Positions 16,681 through 25,925 are shown, counted from the first letter of the stretch. The stretch: DNA of 64,000 nt from Herpetosiphon gulosus (GCF_039545135.1 NZ_BAABRU010000002.1:372001-436000), one strand, 5' to 3'. Program-made: numbers and translations. Notes: generated by a model not told the origin, from the sequence alone.

Positions 16681-17313
16681 TTAGCCCTGAAGCTGTTGGT
16701 TGACTAAGGCCATCACGGCCTCAGTATCATCGTGCAGGGTTGCCGTAAGTTTGGCAACCTCGGCGCGAGTTTCGCGCACATAAAATTGATCTTCGAGGGT
16801 GTTGAGATTAATTTCAACATTGAGCAAGGCACTGCGAACAGCCGCTTGCGCCAAGAGCACCGCCACGCCCACATCGCTAACCGCCGCTGAATTGCCTTTT
16901 TGGGCGGCTGGGCTACACAATGGCAAAATTGCCGCTGCTGCCTGGGCCGCCCGCAACGGCACATCGGTCGCAATCCGCGTCGCTTTTTGAATCGCATCGC
17001 GGCGAATCGCAATATCGGCGGTGGTTTCACGGGGCAATTTATAGGCCGCGCTCAAACGCCGAAACGCCTCAACATCAGCATCGGCGAGCTCTTGCAATTC
17101 GCGGCGCAACGACTCAGAGCGATCCATCAAACCACGAATTTCATCCTCGACCTCGGCATATTTCTTTTTGCCAAGCGTCAGCGAACAAACCATTGAAATC
17201 AAGCCTGCGGCCATTGCCCCAGACACGGCTGCAACACTACCGCCACCTGGCACTGGCTCCTTGGTTGCAAGCTGATCCAAAAATTCGGTGATTGGCACCT
17301 GTAATAGGGTCAT
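16681..17313 (-). CDS. fchA: cyclodeaminase/cyclohydrolase family protein (methenyl-THF cyclohydrolase, FchA type)
   Basis: A 210-residue all-helical protein of the FTCD C-terminal family. The signature PVPGGGSVAAVSGAMAAGL lies near the N-terminus (about residues 20-40), followed by LGKKKY and a long helical region. Members hydrolyse methenyl-THF to formyl-THF or deaminate formimino-THF. Standing next to folD, the cyclohydrolase role is most likely; if FolD here has a weakened cyclohydrolase (Arg for Lys), this gene could supply that step. The start at 17313 is preceded by AAGGAGG. Confidence 0.85.
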   Translation of the reverse strand: MTLLQVPITEFLDQLATKEPVPGGGSVAAVSGAMAAGLISMVCSLTLGKKKYAEVEDEIRGLMDRSESLRRELQELADADVEAFRRLSAAYKLPRETTADIAIRRDAIQKATRIATDVPLRAAQAAAAILPLCSPAAQKGNSAAVSDVGVAVLLAQAAVRSALLNVEINLNTLEDQFYVRETRAEVAKLTATLHDDTEAVMALVNQQLQG

Positions 17314-17401
17314 AACGACCTCCTTGGTGTTGAATCAAGTTCATGTTGATCGTACCACATCTAAACATACATGCGGTTGAACGATTCCGATCCAGCGTTG
17401 C

Positions 17402-18073
17402 TTAAAGTGGCCCAAACTTGATCAGGTAGAGCAGCATTCCAAGGCATAAATAGGTACCATAGGCAATGTAGAGTGTGCCTTCGCCTTTGATTTGGCGCAA
17501 CGCCAAAATTCCAATTGAGGCGATCCCTGCCAAACCCATGCCATACATCAGCGCTCCGCCAAGGTGTCGCCAACCGACGGTTGCGCCCATAAAAAAGGCC
17601 AAATAGACATCGCCTAAGCCAAACGGCGCATCAGTATCAGGGAAGAGCACCAGCGAGCCAGCAAAAAAGAGCAAAAATAACAAACCAGCAATCAACGAGC
17701 CAATCAGTGAATCTTTAAAGCTAATAGTTAGAAATGCCGAGCCAAGCAATGCAACCACTGTTGCAATCATCACCAGCAGCACATCAATCAGCCGTACCTT
17801 CCAATCGACTGCGCCAACCACAATATAAACTAAGCTGATCAGATACCAATACAAGCCTTGCAACGAAGCGCCATAATCGTGATAGCAAACCCAAGCCATC
17901 AAGCCACTGGCTGCTGCCACCAGCAAACCCACCCAAGTCGGGCCGCCAAGCAAGGGGTGGCGTGGCATTGGCAAGGGATTCGCAGCTTTAGGATCGGTGG
18001 CGATTTGGGTAATCCATGGGTTGAGGCCAAAACCAAGCGCAATTCCAACCACAACCACAATTGCTGGCAACAT
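17402..18073 (-). CDS. A24-family prepilin peptidase-like membrane protein
   Basis: A 223-residue integral membrane protein with about seven hydrophobic segments. The two catalytic aspartates of A24 aspartic peptidases can be placed at D90 (GAVDWKVRLID) and D155 (FGLGDV, the GxGD motif). The N-terminal Cys-rich methyltransferase domain of classical PilD is absent; the first part instead is a short region with two hydrophobic segments. It would process type IV pilin-like or Flp leader peptides at the membrane. It starts 7 nt after aroE and is the last gene of the mltG-aroE operon. No pilin gene is in the window. Confidence 0.85.
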   Translation of the reverse strand: MLPAIVVVVGIALGFGLNPWITQIATDPKAANPLPMPRHPLLGGPTWVGLLVAAASGLMAWVCYHDYGASLQGLYWYLISLVYIVVGAVDWKVRLIDVLLVMIATVVALLGSAFLTISFKDSLIGSLIAGLLFLLFFAGSLVLFPDTDAPFGLGDVYLAFFMGATVGWRHLGGALMYGMGLAGIASIGILALRQIKGEGTLYIAYGTYLCLGMLLYLIKFGPL

Positions 18074-18080
18074 AGGCTGA

Positions 18081-18902
18081 TTATCCTTGTAGAGCCGCTA
18101 GGGCTGCTGCTCGCATTATTTCAAGCGGTGCAAGCTGTTTAAACCACAAACTAAACGCCAAACCTGCTTGCCGCACCAGCATATCAAGGCCATCGTAGTG
18201 GGCCGCACCACAGGCTGCCGCCGCTCGCAGCAACGGCGTTTGGCGATAAACCGTATCGTACACCATCAAGTCAGCATGCAACAGAGCCAAATCCAGCGGC
18301 GCAGGATCAGCATCCTTCCAACCTAACGAGGTTACGTTGATCAACAAGTTTGCATTGGCAAGTTGCGCGGTCACTCGCTGATCATCGGCGGCTAAAGCCA
18401 ATTCATGCGGCAAAACCAAGGCTTGAGCGCTACTGAGCGTGCGGTTGATCAGGCTAATCTGTTGGCAACCTGCATTACGTAAAGCCCAAAGTGCTGCTCG
18501 CGCCGCCCCACCAGCGCCGAGAATTACCGCTCGGTGGTTGGCGAGATCTGCGCCATAGGCTTGAAGCGAGGCTTGCAAGGCAGGAGCATCGGTGTTATGG
18601 CCTGTCAAGCTTCCATCGGCTTCGCGCACGACCGTATTGACCGCACCAAGTTCTTGGGCAATTGCCACCGTGCGATCAAGCAAGCCTGCAATCGCCACTT
18701 TATGCGGCAAGGTTACGTTGGCTCCCAACATACCCTCAGCTCGCAAGTTTTGAACACGGGCAGGCAGATCGGCGGCAGAAGTATGCCAGCGATCATACTG
18801 CTGATTAATGCCAAGCGCCTGCAAAGCAGCATTGTGCATTGCAGGCGAAAGACTATGGGCGACCGGATCGCCAATGATGCCAAGCGCAGCTATTTGGGAC
18901 AC
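18081..18902 (-). CDS. aroE: shikimate dehydrogenase
   Basis: A 273-residue AroE reducing 3-dehydroshikimate to shikimate with NADPH (chorismate pathway). Motifs: GIIGDPVAHSLSPAMHN, GANVTLPHK with the catalytic Lys, LGAVNTV, HNTDA with the catalytic Asp, the Rossmann GAGGAARAA, and the NRT NADP-selectivity motif. The start is taken as GTG 18902, which overlaps the end of mltG by 13 nt and follows AAGAAGAG by 8 nt; this gives the standard family length. A longer frame to 18986 would overlap mltG by nearly 100 nt. Confidence 0.94.
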   Translation of the reverse strand: MSQIAALGIIGDPVAHSLSPAMHNAALQALGINQQYDRWHTSAADLPARVQNLRAEGMLGANVTLPHKVAIAGLLDRTVAIAQELGAVNTVVREADGSLTGHNTDAPALQASLQAYGADLANHRAVILGAGGAARAALWALRNAGCQQISLINRTLSSAQALVLPHELALAADDQRVTAQLANANLLINVTSLGWKDADPAPLDLALLHADLMVYDTVYRQTPLLRAAAACGAAHYDGLDMLVRQAGLAFSLWFKQLAPLEIMRAAALAALQG

Positions 18903-19969
18903 GCCAAAAACTCTTCTTGAAATTGCAAAAATTCGCTGTAGTCGTTGGTAAAGTTGTGGGTTGGGCGTTCGCCAGCAGCCACACATTTGGTCACAAAATA
19001 GGTTACATCTTCGTCGGCTGGCGAGGCAGCCGCTTGCAAGGCGAACAAGCCAGGTGCACTAATTGGCCCAGGTGGCAAGCCAGGGTTGACCCGCGTGTTA
19101 TAAGGGCCAGCAGCACTATTAATTTGCTCAATCGTTAGTTGATCAAGCTTGGGCCACCAATTGCCCGCTTCACCCAAAATATATTGAATCGTTGGATCGG
19201 CTCCAAGCTGATTGCCAGCAAATTCTGGTTTCAGGCGATTCCAGAAGGCGGCGGCAATTCGCGGCATTTCTTCGTTATTGCTGGCTTCACGCTGCACAAT
19301 CGAGGCCAAGGTCACCACTTCATGGACAGAACGTCCAGTCGTGGCGCTGCTTAGCGGCGAATCAGCCCAGCGAATCCCAAAGGTATCGAGCATTTTGCGC
19401 ACAATCTCTTCGCTGGTTGCGTCGGAGAAAATCTCATAGGTATCAGGGAAGAGATAACCTTCCAAGGTTGCGCTATCGGGCAAGCTGGTTAAAAAGCTAT
19501 AATCGGCCTTGAATTGCGAGCCATTGCTGGCCACAGCCAAGAAATCATCGGCACTAACCACGCCAGTCGATTCGATCACAGCGGCAATTTCTTCGATTCG
19601 TAAGCCTTCAGGCACGGTAAAGCGCACAGCGGTTTGAACTTCTGGCGCAACCCGAAACATCTCTAAAATCTGGTTGATGGTCATGTTTGGGCTAATTTTG
19701 TAGGTGCCAGGATACAAATCGGTTTCGGCATTCCGTAAATCAGCAAATACACGGAAAACAATTGCCCGCCGCACCAAACCTTCAGATTCCAGATTGCTGC
19801 TGATCACCGCCAAACTTTCGCTGGGAGCAATTGTAAAATCTTGGGCAATATTGCTCTCGCTAGCAGGCTGAGTTAACTCACGCAAAAACAGGGTTGCAAC
19901 ACACGCAACAACCAGTGCGCCGATGGTGGCAACAATCAACAAAGCTCGAATTAAACGTCTCACAAGCAT
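18890..19969 (-). CDS. mltG: endolytic murein transglycosylase MltG
   Basis: A 359-residue YceG-family lytic transglycosylase. One N-terminal membrane anchor (residues about 9-30) is followed by a LysM-like region and the catalytic domain. The signature LASIVQREASNNEEMPRIAAAF contains the catalytic Glu, and the end shows NTRVNPGLPPGPISAPG, typical of the family. It cleaves nascent glycan strands and limits peptidoglycan chain length at the cell envelope. It is the first gene of an operon with aroE (13-nt overlap) and the A24 peptidase; the reason for this grouping is not obvious from function. Confidence 0.94.
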   Translation of the reverse strand: MLVRRLIRALLIVATIGALVVACVATLFLRELTQPASESNIAQDFTIAPSESLAVISSNLESEGLVRRAIVFRVFADLRNAETDLYPGTYKISPNMTINQILEMFRVAPEVQTAVRFTVPEGLRIEEIAAVIESTGVVSADDFLAVASNGSQFKADYSFLTSLPDSATLEGYLFPDTYEIFSDATSEEIVRKMLDTFGIRWADSPLSSATTGRSVHEVVTLASIVQREASNNEEMPRIAAAFWNRLKPEFAGNQLGADPTIQYILGEAGNWWPKLDQLTIEQINSAAGPYNTRVNPGLPPGPISAPGLFALQAAASPADEDVTYFVTKCVAAGERPTHNFTNDYSEFLQFQEEFLACPK

Positions 19970-20467
19970 CCCTTATTATCTATAGGTAGCGTTGGCACAT
20001 GCCAACAATCGTCGATAGCTAGCCTCAAAACCTTGGCTATTATAGCCTTGCGTTATCTATTTGACAACAACTACTCCTTTCACAACCAGCGTTCAGCCCA
20101 TCCTAATAGGCTAAATCCTTAGGCAAGCATCCTGCTCAATTATCACCTCTAGGGGTGAGTACCAAGTCGTCTCAACGAATGGGACTCACGCTTGTTAATG
20201 AGACTGCACAACTCCTATAAGTGTTGCTATACTAACAAGTATTCTTTTTGGATTCTTTGCTGGCTTGTTGCCAGTTGGATTGCGTTTGACTGGTTGGTAG
20301 GCCTGTATCAAGATATATTCCACGATTGAGTTTAGGCTAGGATTAATCCTTGCTAGAGATTTGATCAGCGGCTTGGCTGAATAGCTAGCTAGTCATTGAC
20401 ATGACTTAAGGCCTGAGTCATAATAGTCCTACCGACATACCAACCAATCATCGCAGGATGGTGTTTT
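19970..20467. other. divergent intergenic region with promoter
   Basis: About 500 nt separate mltG and the secreted protein gene. The clear signal is a plus-strand promoter TTGACA (20396-20401), 17-nt spacer, CATAAT (20419-20424), about 45 nt before the ATG at 20468. A small dyad GTTGGCACATGCCAAC lies at about 19992-20007. I see no coding frame or repeat of note. Confidence 0.65.
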
Positions 20468-21706
20468 ATGCAATGGAGCATGCGGCTACGTTCGCTCTGC
20501 ATTCCTGCTCTATTGACGTTCATGATCGCTGGTTTTGCCGCGTTTGTGCTCAGTCAACCGCACGCTAGCTTCGCTCAAGATAGCGAAGGTTCGCCACCTG
20601 ATTGCCCTGGGTTGGGTGATCTCGGTGCTTGGTTCACCGCTGAAAACGAAGTTGTTATCATCAATCGTTCGAGCGTTTGTACCTACGAAGTTGGTACGGC
20701 TGTCTATAAAAAATTCGATGCTGTGACCGATCATCAGGTGCTGTTCGCCTCACAAACTGATCAACTGCCCCCCAATACCCAACGCACGTATCGCCAAACC
20801 TTAAACGCCTGTGCTGGCCAAATGAGCGCCTTCTTCGGGCCAGTGCTGCCAAGTTTAATGAACCAACGTTACAATGAACGCTTATTGGCGGCCAATCATT
20901 ATGGTGGCACCAATTATTGTTTGCGCAGTTGTGATTCGGGCCAATTGCTGGGTTGGGTTGGGGTCAGCTCAAATGCAATTTTGCAAAGCTCAGCTCGCAT
21001 CGGCATGAAAATCACTGGCGCACCACCATGGCAAGTTGAGTTTCGCCTGACTGGTCCGATGACCATGACCCACATTGAGCAAATCGACCCTTATTTGTTT
21101 ACGGGCAATACCTGGAATTTGAGCACTGTACCAGTTGGCGATTACACCATGAAAGCCACCTATATTGCCAACCCAGGCGTGCGCTGCGATAGCAAAACGA
21201 TTCAATTTAAAGTTGCTAGCACCCCGCTGCCAACGCCCACACCATCGCCAACCCCAACCCCAGTGCCAGTCTATCGAGCGCGAATTGTGCTCAATTCATT
21301 GGTTATTTGGGATGCTAATCGTGGTGATGGGCTAACCAATTTCGATGGGTTTGTACGGCCAGGCGATACAATTTCCTATACCCTTGCGATTCAAAATACT
21401 GGCAATATGCCCCTGACCAATGTGCAAATCGTCGATCCCTTTTCGAATGCGACCAGCTTTACGGGATTAAGCCTGCCAGCGCCCCAAATTCAACCAAGCC
21501 CTGATGGCTCTGGCCCGATTGGCTGGCAAATTCCAGTCTTGCAGCCCAACCAACGCATCGATGCCACCTTCCATGTGATCGTCAAAGAATCGATTCGCGG
21601 CACCTATACCCAAATTATCAATAATGCCAGCTTTGCCAGCAACGAAACTGGCCAGCAGTGGAGCAACACCACCGAGCATATTTACAACCCAGATTTTGAT
21701 CGATAA
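20468..21706 (+). CDS. secreted protein with novel Cys domain and DUF11-like repeat
   Basis: A 412-residue exported protein. Signal peptide (about residues 1-36, ending near ASFA), then a Cys-containing domain of about 110 residues ending [19 protein letters not shown], an adjacent beta-rich region (about 155-250), a linker STPLPTPTPSPTPTPVPVY, and a C-terminal DUF11-like domain (GDTISYTLAIQNTGNMPLTN, later DATFHVIVK). DUF11 repeats are common in bacterial surface proteins. The Cys domain is a paralogue of that in the gene at 1-1039, but this protein has only a short stalk. No sorting or membrane anchor is seen at the C-terminus, so it is probably secreted. Function unknown. Confidence 0.85.
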   Translation: MQWSMRLRSLCIPALLTFMIAGFAAFVLSQPHASFAQDSEGSPPDCPGLGDLGAWFTAENEVVIINRSSVCTYEVGTAVYKKFDAVTDHQVLFASQTDQLPPNTQRTYRQTLNACAGQMSAFFGPVLPSLMNQRYNERLLAANHYGGTNYCLRSCDSGQLLGWVGVSSNAILQSSARIGMKITGAPPWQVEFRLTGPMTMTHIEQIDPYLFTGNTWNLSTVPVGDYTMKATYIANPGVRCDSKTIQFKVASTPLPTPTPSPTPTPVPVYRARIVLNSLVIWDANRGDGLTNFDGFVRPGDTISYTLAIQNTGNMPLTNVQIVDPFSNATSFTGLSLPAPQIQPSPDGSGPIGWQIPVLQPNQRIDATFHVIVKESIRGTYTQIINNASFASNETGQQWSNTTEHIYNPDFDR

Positions 21707-21714
21707 GCGGAATA

Positions 21715-21915
21715 AGGGGTCAGGGATCAGGGGCTAGCAGCCAGCGACGGGGCAAAACATCAGATCTACGGATTACTAATTTCAGCGGAAAACGCCTGAT
21801 GGCTACCAATTGTTCTTTAGGGGCGCAGGGGATTAAAGCCCCTGCGTCTCCCGCCTTGAGCCGGGACGGAAAAGTGATGAACGAGGGTTTCAGTTTTCAG
21901 GGGTCAGTCAACCCA
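21715..21915. repeat. intergenic repeats
   Basis: This gap holds a GGGGTCAGGGATCAGGGGCTAG unit (21717-21737), a segment with the dyad GGGGATTAAAGCCCC and the related CGGGACGGAAAAGTG near 21830-21880, and another TTTTCAGGGGTCAG near 21894-21907. The same words recur at 33811-34017, 12901-12930 and 5821-5890. No gene is seen. Confidence 0.55.
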
Positions 21916-21959
21916 TAGATGATGCCGAACCAGAATTCCGAATAAAATACATAGCTGCT

Positions 21960-23399
21960 TTATTTCAATAGTGAAGATTGCTGATCGATATTTGCCTCAC
22001 GCATAAACACCATTGCCAAGCCAACCACCCCCCAAAACAACGTCCCCATATGCGGAAACTCAATATTGAAGAAATAGTGATCGAGCAAACCAACCGCTAG
22101 CGCCGCCAAAATTGCCGCCTGCAACCCAATGATCGCATCGCTCACCGAGCGTTCGCAGCGGCGTGCAGCTTGAGTGGTGAGCACCAAAAAGGCCAGCGCA
22201 GTTAATATATAGAGGCCTAAACCAACCAAACCCATCCGTGAGCCAAGCGCCAAATACACACTGCTCACGCCTGTGGTGAGATCAATGTTGGGTGCACGGC
22301 CAAAACCTACCCCAAACACCGGATACTCACGCATAATCGCGATCGCATTACGAAACTCAGCCAAACGCATTTGGTTCGCTTGATCTTTGAATTGAATGCC
22401 TTCGACAATCCGCTCGACAAAATCGCCACCCTTGCCCAAGCCCACAATCGCAATTGCCCCAGCGATGCCGCCAGCCCCAATCAACCACCACAATTGGCGA
22501 TAGCGCACGGTTGCCAAAAACAAGCCTGCAATCAGAAAGCCACCCAGCGCAGCCCGTGAGGAAGTCAAAAATACAGCCAAAGCAAAACTGGCGGTGATCA
22601 GCCAAAGCCATTTACGGCCTAGGACTGGGCGCTGCGCCAAGGCCTGACCAAGTGCAATTGCTCCTAGTAAGGCCATCATCCCACCAAAGCCATTGGGATC
22701 AACCGAAGTGCCAATCGCTCGCTCAAAGCCGCTGGGATCATCCTCGACATAGCGCAACACTCGACCACTCGCCGGATAGCCAAGCGGAGCCAAGGCGGTC
22801 AAAAAGCGTAAAGCTAGGCCATCGGGGGCAAAGCGCAAGCCAATGCCTAGCAGCGCCGCCGCCCAGCCAGCCAAAATCAGCAATCGCAGCCACCAACGCG
22901 CCTGTTCCAGTGAATCGAGCGCATTTTGTACTCCCCAGAACAAACAAATGCCCAGTAGCAATTTAAAATAATTATGCAGCAACAAACTATCAGGCGAGCC
23001 ATTCGAGCCAATGATGAAGGAGAAAAACGAACTAGCTAGCAGCAAAATCACCCATGGGGCGAGGCTCCCCCAACGCCAAGTACGCGCAGGGTCAGCCAAC
23101 GTTCGCACCACCAACATGGCATACAGCGCCAACAAGGCTAGTTCGAGCAAGGCTGGAGTTAGGCCAACTTTGAAAGGCAAGGTGCCAAATGGCAAGAGCG
23201 TTGCAACCAAGATTGTGGCCGTCAGCATCGAATGGATCGAACGGGCAAACCATGCCCCGACCAACAGCGCCAGCAAACCAGCGACGACCAAAAAGCTTGG
23301 CACAAATGCGGCAGCAGCACCTAAGCCAATACCAACCAATGTGCCACCAACAATCAAGCCAAATTCACGTCGCCGCCGCTGATCAAACGTTGCAAACAT
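21960..23399 (-). CDS. O-antigen ligase/polymerase-like membrane protein
   Basis: A 479-residue polytopic membrane protein with about 11-12 hydrophobic segments. The architecture matches the O-antigen ligase/Wzy family (PF04932-like): a large outer loop with DDPSGFERAIGTSVDPNGFGG, then SSRAALGG, and a late YPVFGVGFGR motif typical of this family. It would join or polymerise a lipid-linked glycan at the outer face of the cytoplasmic membrane. No other polysaccharide cluster genes are adjacent; GT4, GT1 and GT-C-like genes occur elsewhere in the window. Confidence 0.85.
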   Translation of the reverse strand: MFATFDQRRRREFGLIVGGTLVGIGLGAAAAFVPSFLVVAGLLALLVGAWFARSIHSMLTATILVATLLPFGTLPFKVGLTPALLELALLALYAMLVVRTLADPARTWRWGSLAPWVILLLASSFFSFIIGSNGSPDSLLLHNYFKLLLGICLFWGVQNALDSLEQARWWLRLLILAGWAAALLGIGLRFAPDGLALRFLTALAPLGYPASGRVLRYVEDDPSGFERAIGTSVDPNGFGGMMALLGAIALGQALAQRPVLGRKWLWLITASFALAVFLTSSRAALGGFLIAGLFLATVRYRQLWWLIGAGGIAGAIAIVGLGKGGDFVERIVEGIQFKDQANQMRLAEFRNAIAIMREYPVFGVGFGRAPNIDLTTGVSSVYLALGSRMGLVGLGLYILTALAFLVLTTQAARRCERSVSDAIIGLQAAILAALAVGLLDHYFFNIEFPHMGTLFWGVVGLAMVFMREANIDQQSSLLK

Positions 23400-23460
23400 A
23401 CCAAGCTACCTTTTATAACTGGGGATTGGGGATCGGTTGTTGGAGATCGGGTGATCCTTA

Positions 23461-23500
23461 TTTTGATCCACGAAGGGCACGAAGAGCACGAAGTATGAGG
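23461..23500. repeat. ACGAAGRGCACGAAG repeat
   Basis: CCACGAAGGGCACGAAGAGCACGAAG at 23468-23493, a short tandem-like unit (GCACGAAG) also present at 12938-12965 and, diverged, at about 45682-45706. It lies in a long gap (23400-24011) that otherwise holds the fold-back element at 23611 and a terminator. Confidence 0.5.
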
Positions 23501-23610
23501 CTATTGGCTATTGATTTCCAGGTTCCAACCGATTTCCGATAGCCTATTGTCCAACGCCTATAGCCTTATAGCGCTCTGCACCTCTGCGTTAAAACTAAAT
23601 TCCCTATGTT

Positions 23611-23794
23611 CTATGTGTAATGGTTCATTGGATTAACAACCCGTTCTCCTTCCCTCACCCCCATCCCCTCTCCCACTGCGGCGGGCGAGGGGAGCACTCC
23701 GAGCACGGTTCCCCCTCGCCTCGCGTGCCGGAAAGGGGGCTAGAGGGTGAGGGAATGCTGGCCGTTGTTAACGCGATAAACCATTACATCTATG
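23611..23794. repeat. fold-back intergenic element (copy 2, with long arms)
   Basis: A 184-bp imperfect palindrome. The left arm runs CTATGTGTAATGGTT, ATTAACAAC, TTCCCTCACCCC; the reverse complement of the right arm runs ATGTAATGGTT, GTTAACAAC, TTCCCTCACCC. The core has CCCCTCTCCCACTGCGGCGG and its partner. It is not coding. The same long-arm form is seen at 45766-45941, and the core alone at 9937 and 27029. Confidence 0.75.
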
Positions 23795-23952
23795 TTCTAT
23801 GTTCTATTTACTCTTCTAGCCTAGCATAAACTATCACAGCCCGACAAGCCAAAACGCCAATTATCACAAAATTGTAACCGAGCAAACGCTAGCTTAAATA
23901 AAAAAAGCGCCAGCAGGCCACCTGCACATGGCACGCTAGCGTTACCCTATAG

Positions 23953-23983
23953 CAAAAAAGGGGGCCAGAACCGATTCTGGCCC
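23953..23983 (-). terminator. intrinsic terminator of the roadblock gene
   Basis: On the minus strand GGGCCAGAA, loop TCGG, TTCTGGCCC, then CCTTTTTT. It is a perfect 9-bp stem beginning 28 nt after the stop of the roadblock gene. Confidence 0.9.
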
Positions 23984-24011
23984 GCGAACGGTCGTTCGGA
24001 GGTCGGCAGCC

Positions 24012-24380
24012 TTATACGAGATGGGCTAACTCGTTAGCGGTACGTTTCATGTCCAAGAAGATCAGCCCAAGCTTTGCCCGGCTTTGCGCCAAGGCGGTTA
24101 GCACTGCATCTTCACCGATCGAAATCAGAATAACGTAGCCTTCTTCGCCTTGCACAAAGACGAGGTTAAGAGCGCCCCGCCGAAGCTCGCCAGCGATTCG
24201 TTCGCCCAGAGACAACATCGCGGCACTCATAGCAGACACACGATCTTCTTCCACATCGTTCGGAAGATTCGAGGCCATGATGAGACCATCAACGCTGACG
24301 ACCGCCGAGGCTTCGATGTCAGGCGTATTCATCTGCAGTGCCTTGAGATGCCGCACCATCTCTTCGGTTCTGGTTGCCAT
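24012..24380 (-). CDS. roadblock/LC7 domain protein
   Basis: A 122-residue single-domain roadblock/LC7 protein. Features: N-terminal helix with LKALQMNTPDIEASAVVSVDGLIMASNLP, central SAMSAAMLSLGERIAGEL helix, EGYVILISIGEDAVLTAL strand, and a C-terminal helix. In bacteria such proteins are partners or regulators of MglA/CvnD-type GTPases. The only such GTPase in the window is at 3660-4178; whether they interact is inference. The ATG has a strong GGAGGAG site. The gene ends in its own terminator and lies 192 nt downstream of the solute-binding lipoprotein gene. Confidence 0.92.
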   Translation of the reverse strand: MATRTEEMVRHLKALQMNTPDIEASAVVSVDGLIMASNLPNDVEEDRVSAMSAAMLSLGERIAGELRRGALNLVFVQGEEGYVILISIGEDAVLTALAQSRAKLGLIFLDMKRTANELAHLV

Positions 24381-24572
24381 GCAACTCCTCCTTAGGCCGT
24401 AGGCCGGCGTGGAATCTATAATGAATGACTTGCTTGGAACGATCAGCCTTCAGCGGGTTGGCCGTCTGCGCCATTCTACTACATCTTTTGCCAAATATCA
24501 ACTACAGATCGCACCACAACGGGCTAATTTAGCCCTTGCTTGTCAAGCGGTTACTGTAATATGCTGGGTTGG

Positions 24573-25808
24573 CTACTCGCTCCGTAGCAGGCGATCGGCA
24601 TTCGCGATACTTTCTTCCAAGGGTGCGCCATTTAAGCTATTACGCACCAATGCGATCAGGATATCCCATCCGTTGTTGAAACGAAGGGTGGTGGGCCAAG
24701 CGCTGGCTCGACTAACTGCCAGTTGAATTTGGGTGTAAAGTGGATCGGCACTGGCTAAGTCGATTCGGACGCTTGGTATATCAGCGGCTTGAAAAGCCGT
24801 TTGCGCTTTCATCTCCACAAGAAACCGCATCACGTCAAGCGCGGCGTTTTGCTGTTGTTCGGTGCTGCGTGGGCTGATCACAAGCACGCTGCTCCGAACA
24901 AAGGGTTGCGGTTCTTGGCCGGTTTGGCTCAGGCGTGGCAATGGTTGCACGCCAACGTTCTCCCCCCACAATTGACGATAGGTTCCGATTTGATCTGCCC
25001 AGTCAATCGTCATGATCGCACTGTTTTGGCTCACACTGCGAGCTACCAGTCGATGATCATCACGGGCTAACAAGCGTGGGTCTTGGGCTAATTCGTCAAC
25101 CCACGTCAACCACTGTAATGTTGGGGTATAGCTTTGGGTTCCCAGCACGACCTCGCCAGTGCTATCGAAGATTGTGCCTCCGAAGGCTGGTAGGTAGGGT
25201 TGGGTAAAGTATAGCGATAAATTATACGCTAATCCGTACTGTCCTTGATCATCGCTAAACCCGCGAGCGATCTCAAGCCATTCAGCAGTGCTTTGTGGTG
25301 GTGTGCTCACAAAGTTTGCACGATTATAGTACAGCACAGGTAGATCTAGCGTCAATGGCAAGCCATATAATTTCTCGCCATAGCGGGCACCATCAAGCGC
25401 AGCTGGCGCAATTGACTCAAGGTTCTCGTCGCTTAGTCGTTCTGTCAGATCGATGATAAGCTGTTGATCTGCCAGTTCCCCTACCCAACGATTTTCGTTG
25501 AGCCAGATCAGGTCTGGTGGTGTGCCTTCAAGCAGGGCCGCACGATAATCGTGTAGCAGGTTTGCCCCACGATTGACGATTTGAATTACAACGTTTGGAT
25601 GCTCACGTTGATATTCTAACAGCAATCGGGTGAAAAGTTCACTCCGTTGGGCATCGGCTCCATGCCAAATGACCAGTTGCGTGCGTGCGGGAGGATTAGC
25701 GGTAGCCCCTGGGGTTAACAAGGTGTTATCATAGCTTGTCGTGCTACAACCAGCAACAATGAAAATCCCAATCATAAAAAGGCTAAAATACCGCCATACT
25801 GCCCTCAT
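24573..25808 (-). CDS. extracellular solute-binding lipoprotein (ABC family 1)
   Basis: A 411-residue lipoprotein. The signal peptide ends in the lipobox IVAGC (Cys about residue 21). The mature part resembles family 1 (sugar-type) periplasmic binding proteins: LVIWHGADAQRSELFTRLLLEYQREHPNVVIQ at the N-terminus, then GTPPDLIWLNENRW, KLYGLPLTLDLPVLYYNRANF and IMTIDWADQIGTY. It would deliver a carbohydrate or similar ligand to an ABC permease, but no permease or ATPase gene is nearby, so it is an orphan here. The start at 25808 has GGGAT upstream. Gene order suggests possible cotranscription with the roadblock gene. Confidence 0.88.
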   Translation of the reverse strand: MRAVWRYFSLFMIGIFIVAGCSTTSYDNTLLTPGATANPPARTQLVIWHGADAQRSELFTRLLLEYQREHPNVVIQIVNRGANLLHDYRAALLEGTPPDLIWLNENRWVGELADQQLIIDLTERLSDENLESIAPAALDGARYGEKLYGLPLTLDLPVLYYNRANFVSTPPQSTAEWLEIARGFSDDQGQYGLAYNLSLYFTQPYLPAFGGTIFDSTGEVVLGTQSYTPTLQWLTWVDELAQDPRLLARDDHRLVARSVSQNSAIMTIDWADQIGTYRQLWGENVGVQPLPRLSQTGQEPQPFVRSSVLVISPRSTEQQQNAALDVMRFLVEMKAQTAFQAADIPSVRIDLASADPLYTQIQLAVSRASAWPTTLRFNNGWDILIALVRNSLNGAPLEESIANADRLLRSE

Positions 25809-25925
25809 GGGTGTATCCCGTTCTTTCGTTAATTGCGTTTTATCTCATTATAAAGGCATAAAACGCCAACGAATCACCAAAAGTATACCATGCTCAGCCA
25901 TTACTGACAAGCTGTCGTAAACCCC

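Noticed and set aside
18903-18986. A longer aroE starting at 18986
   Set aside because: It would overlap mltG by almost 100 nt with no ribosome site; GTG 18902 fits the family start.
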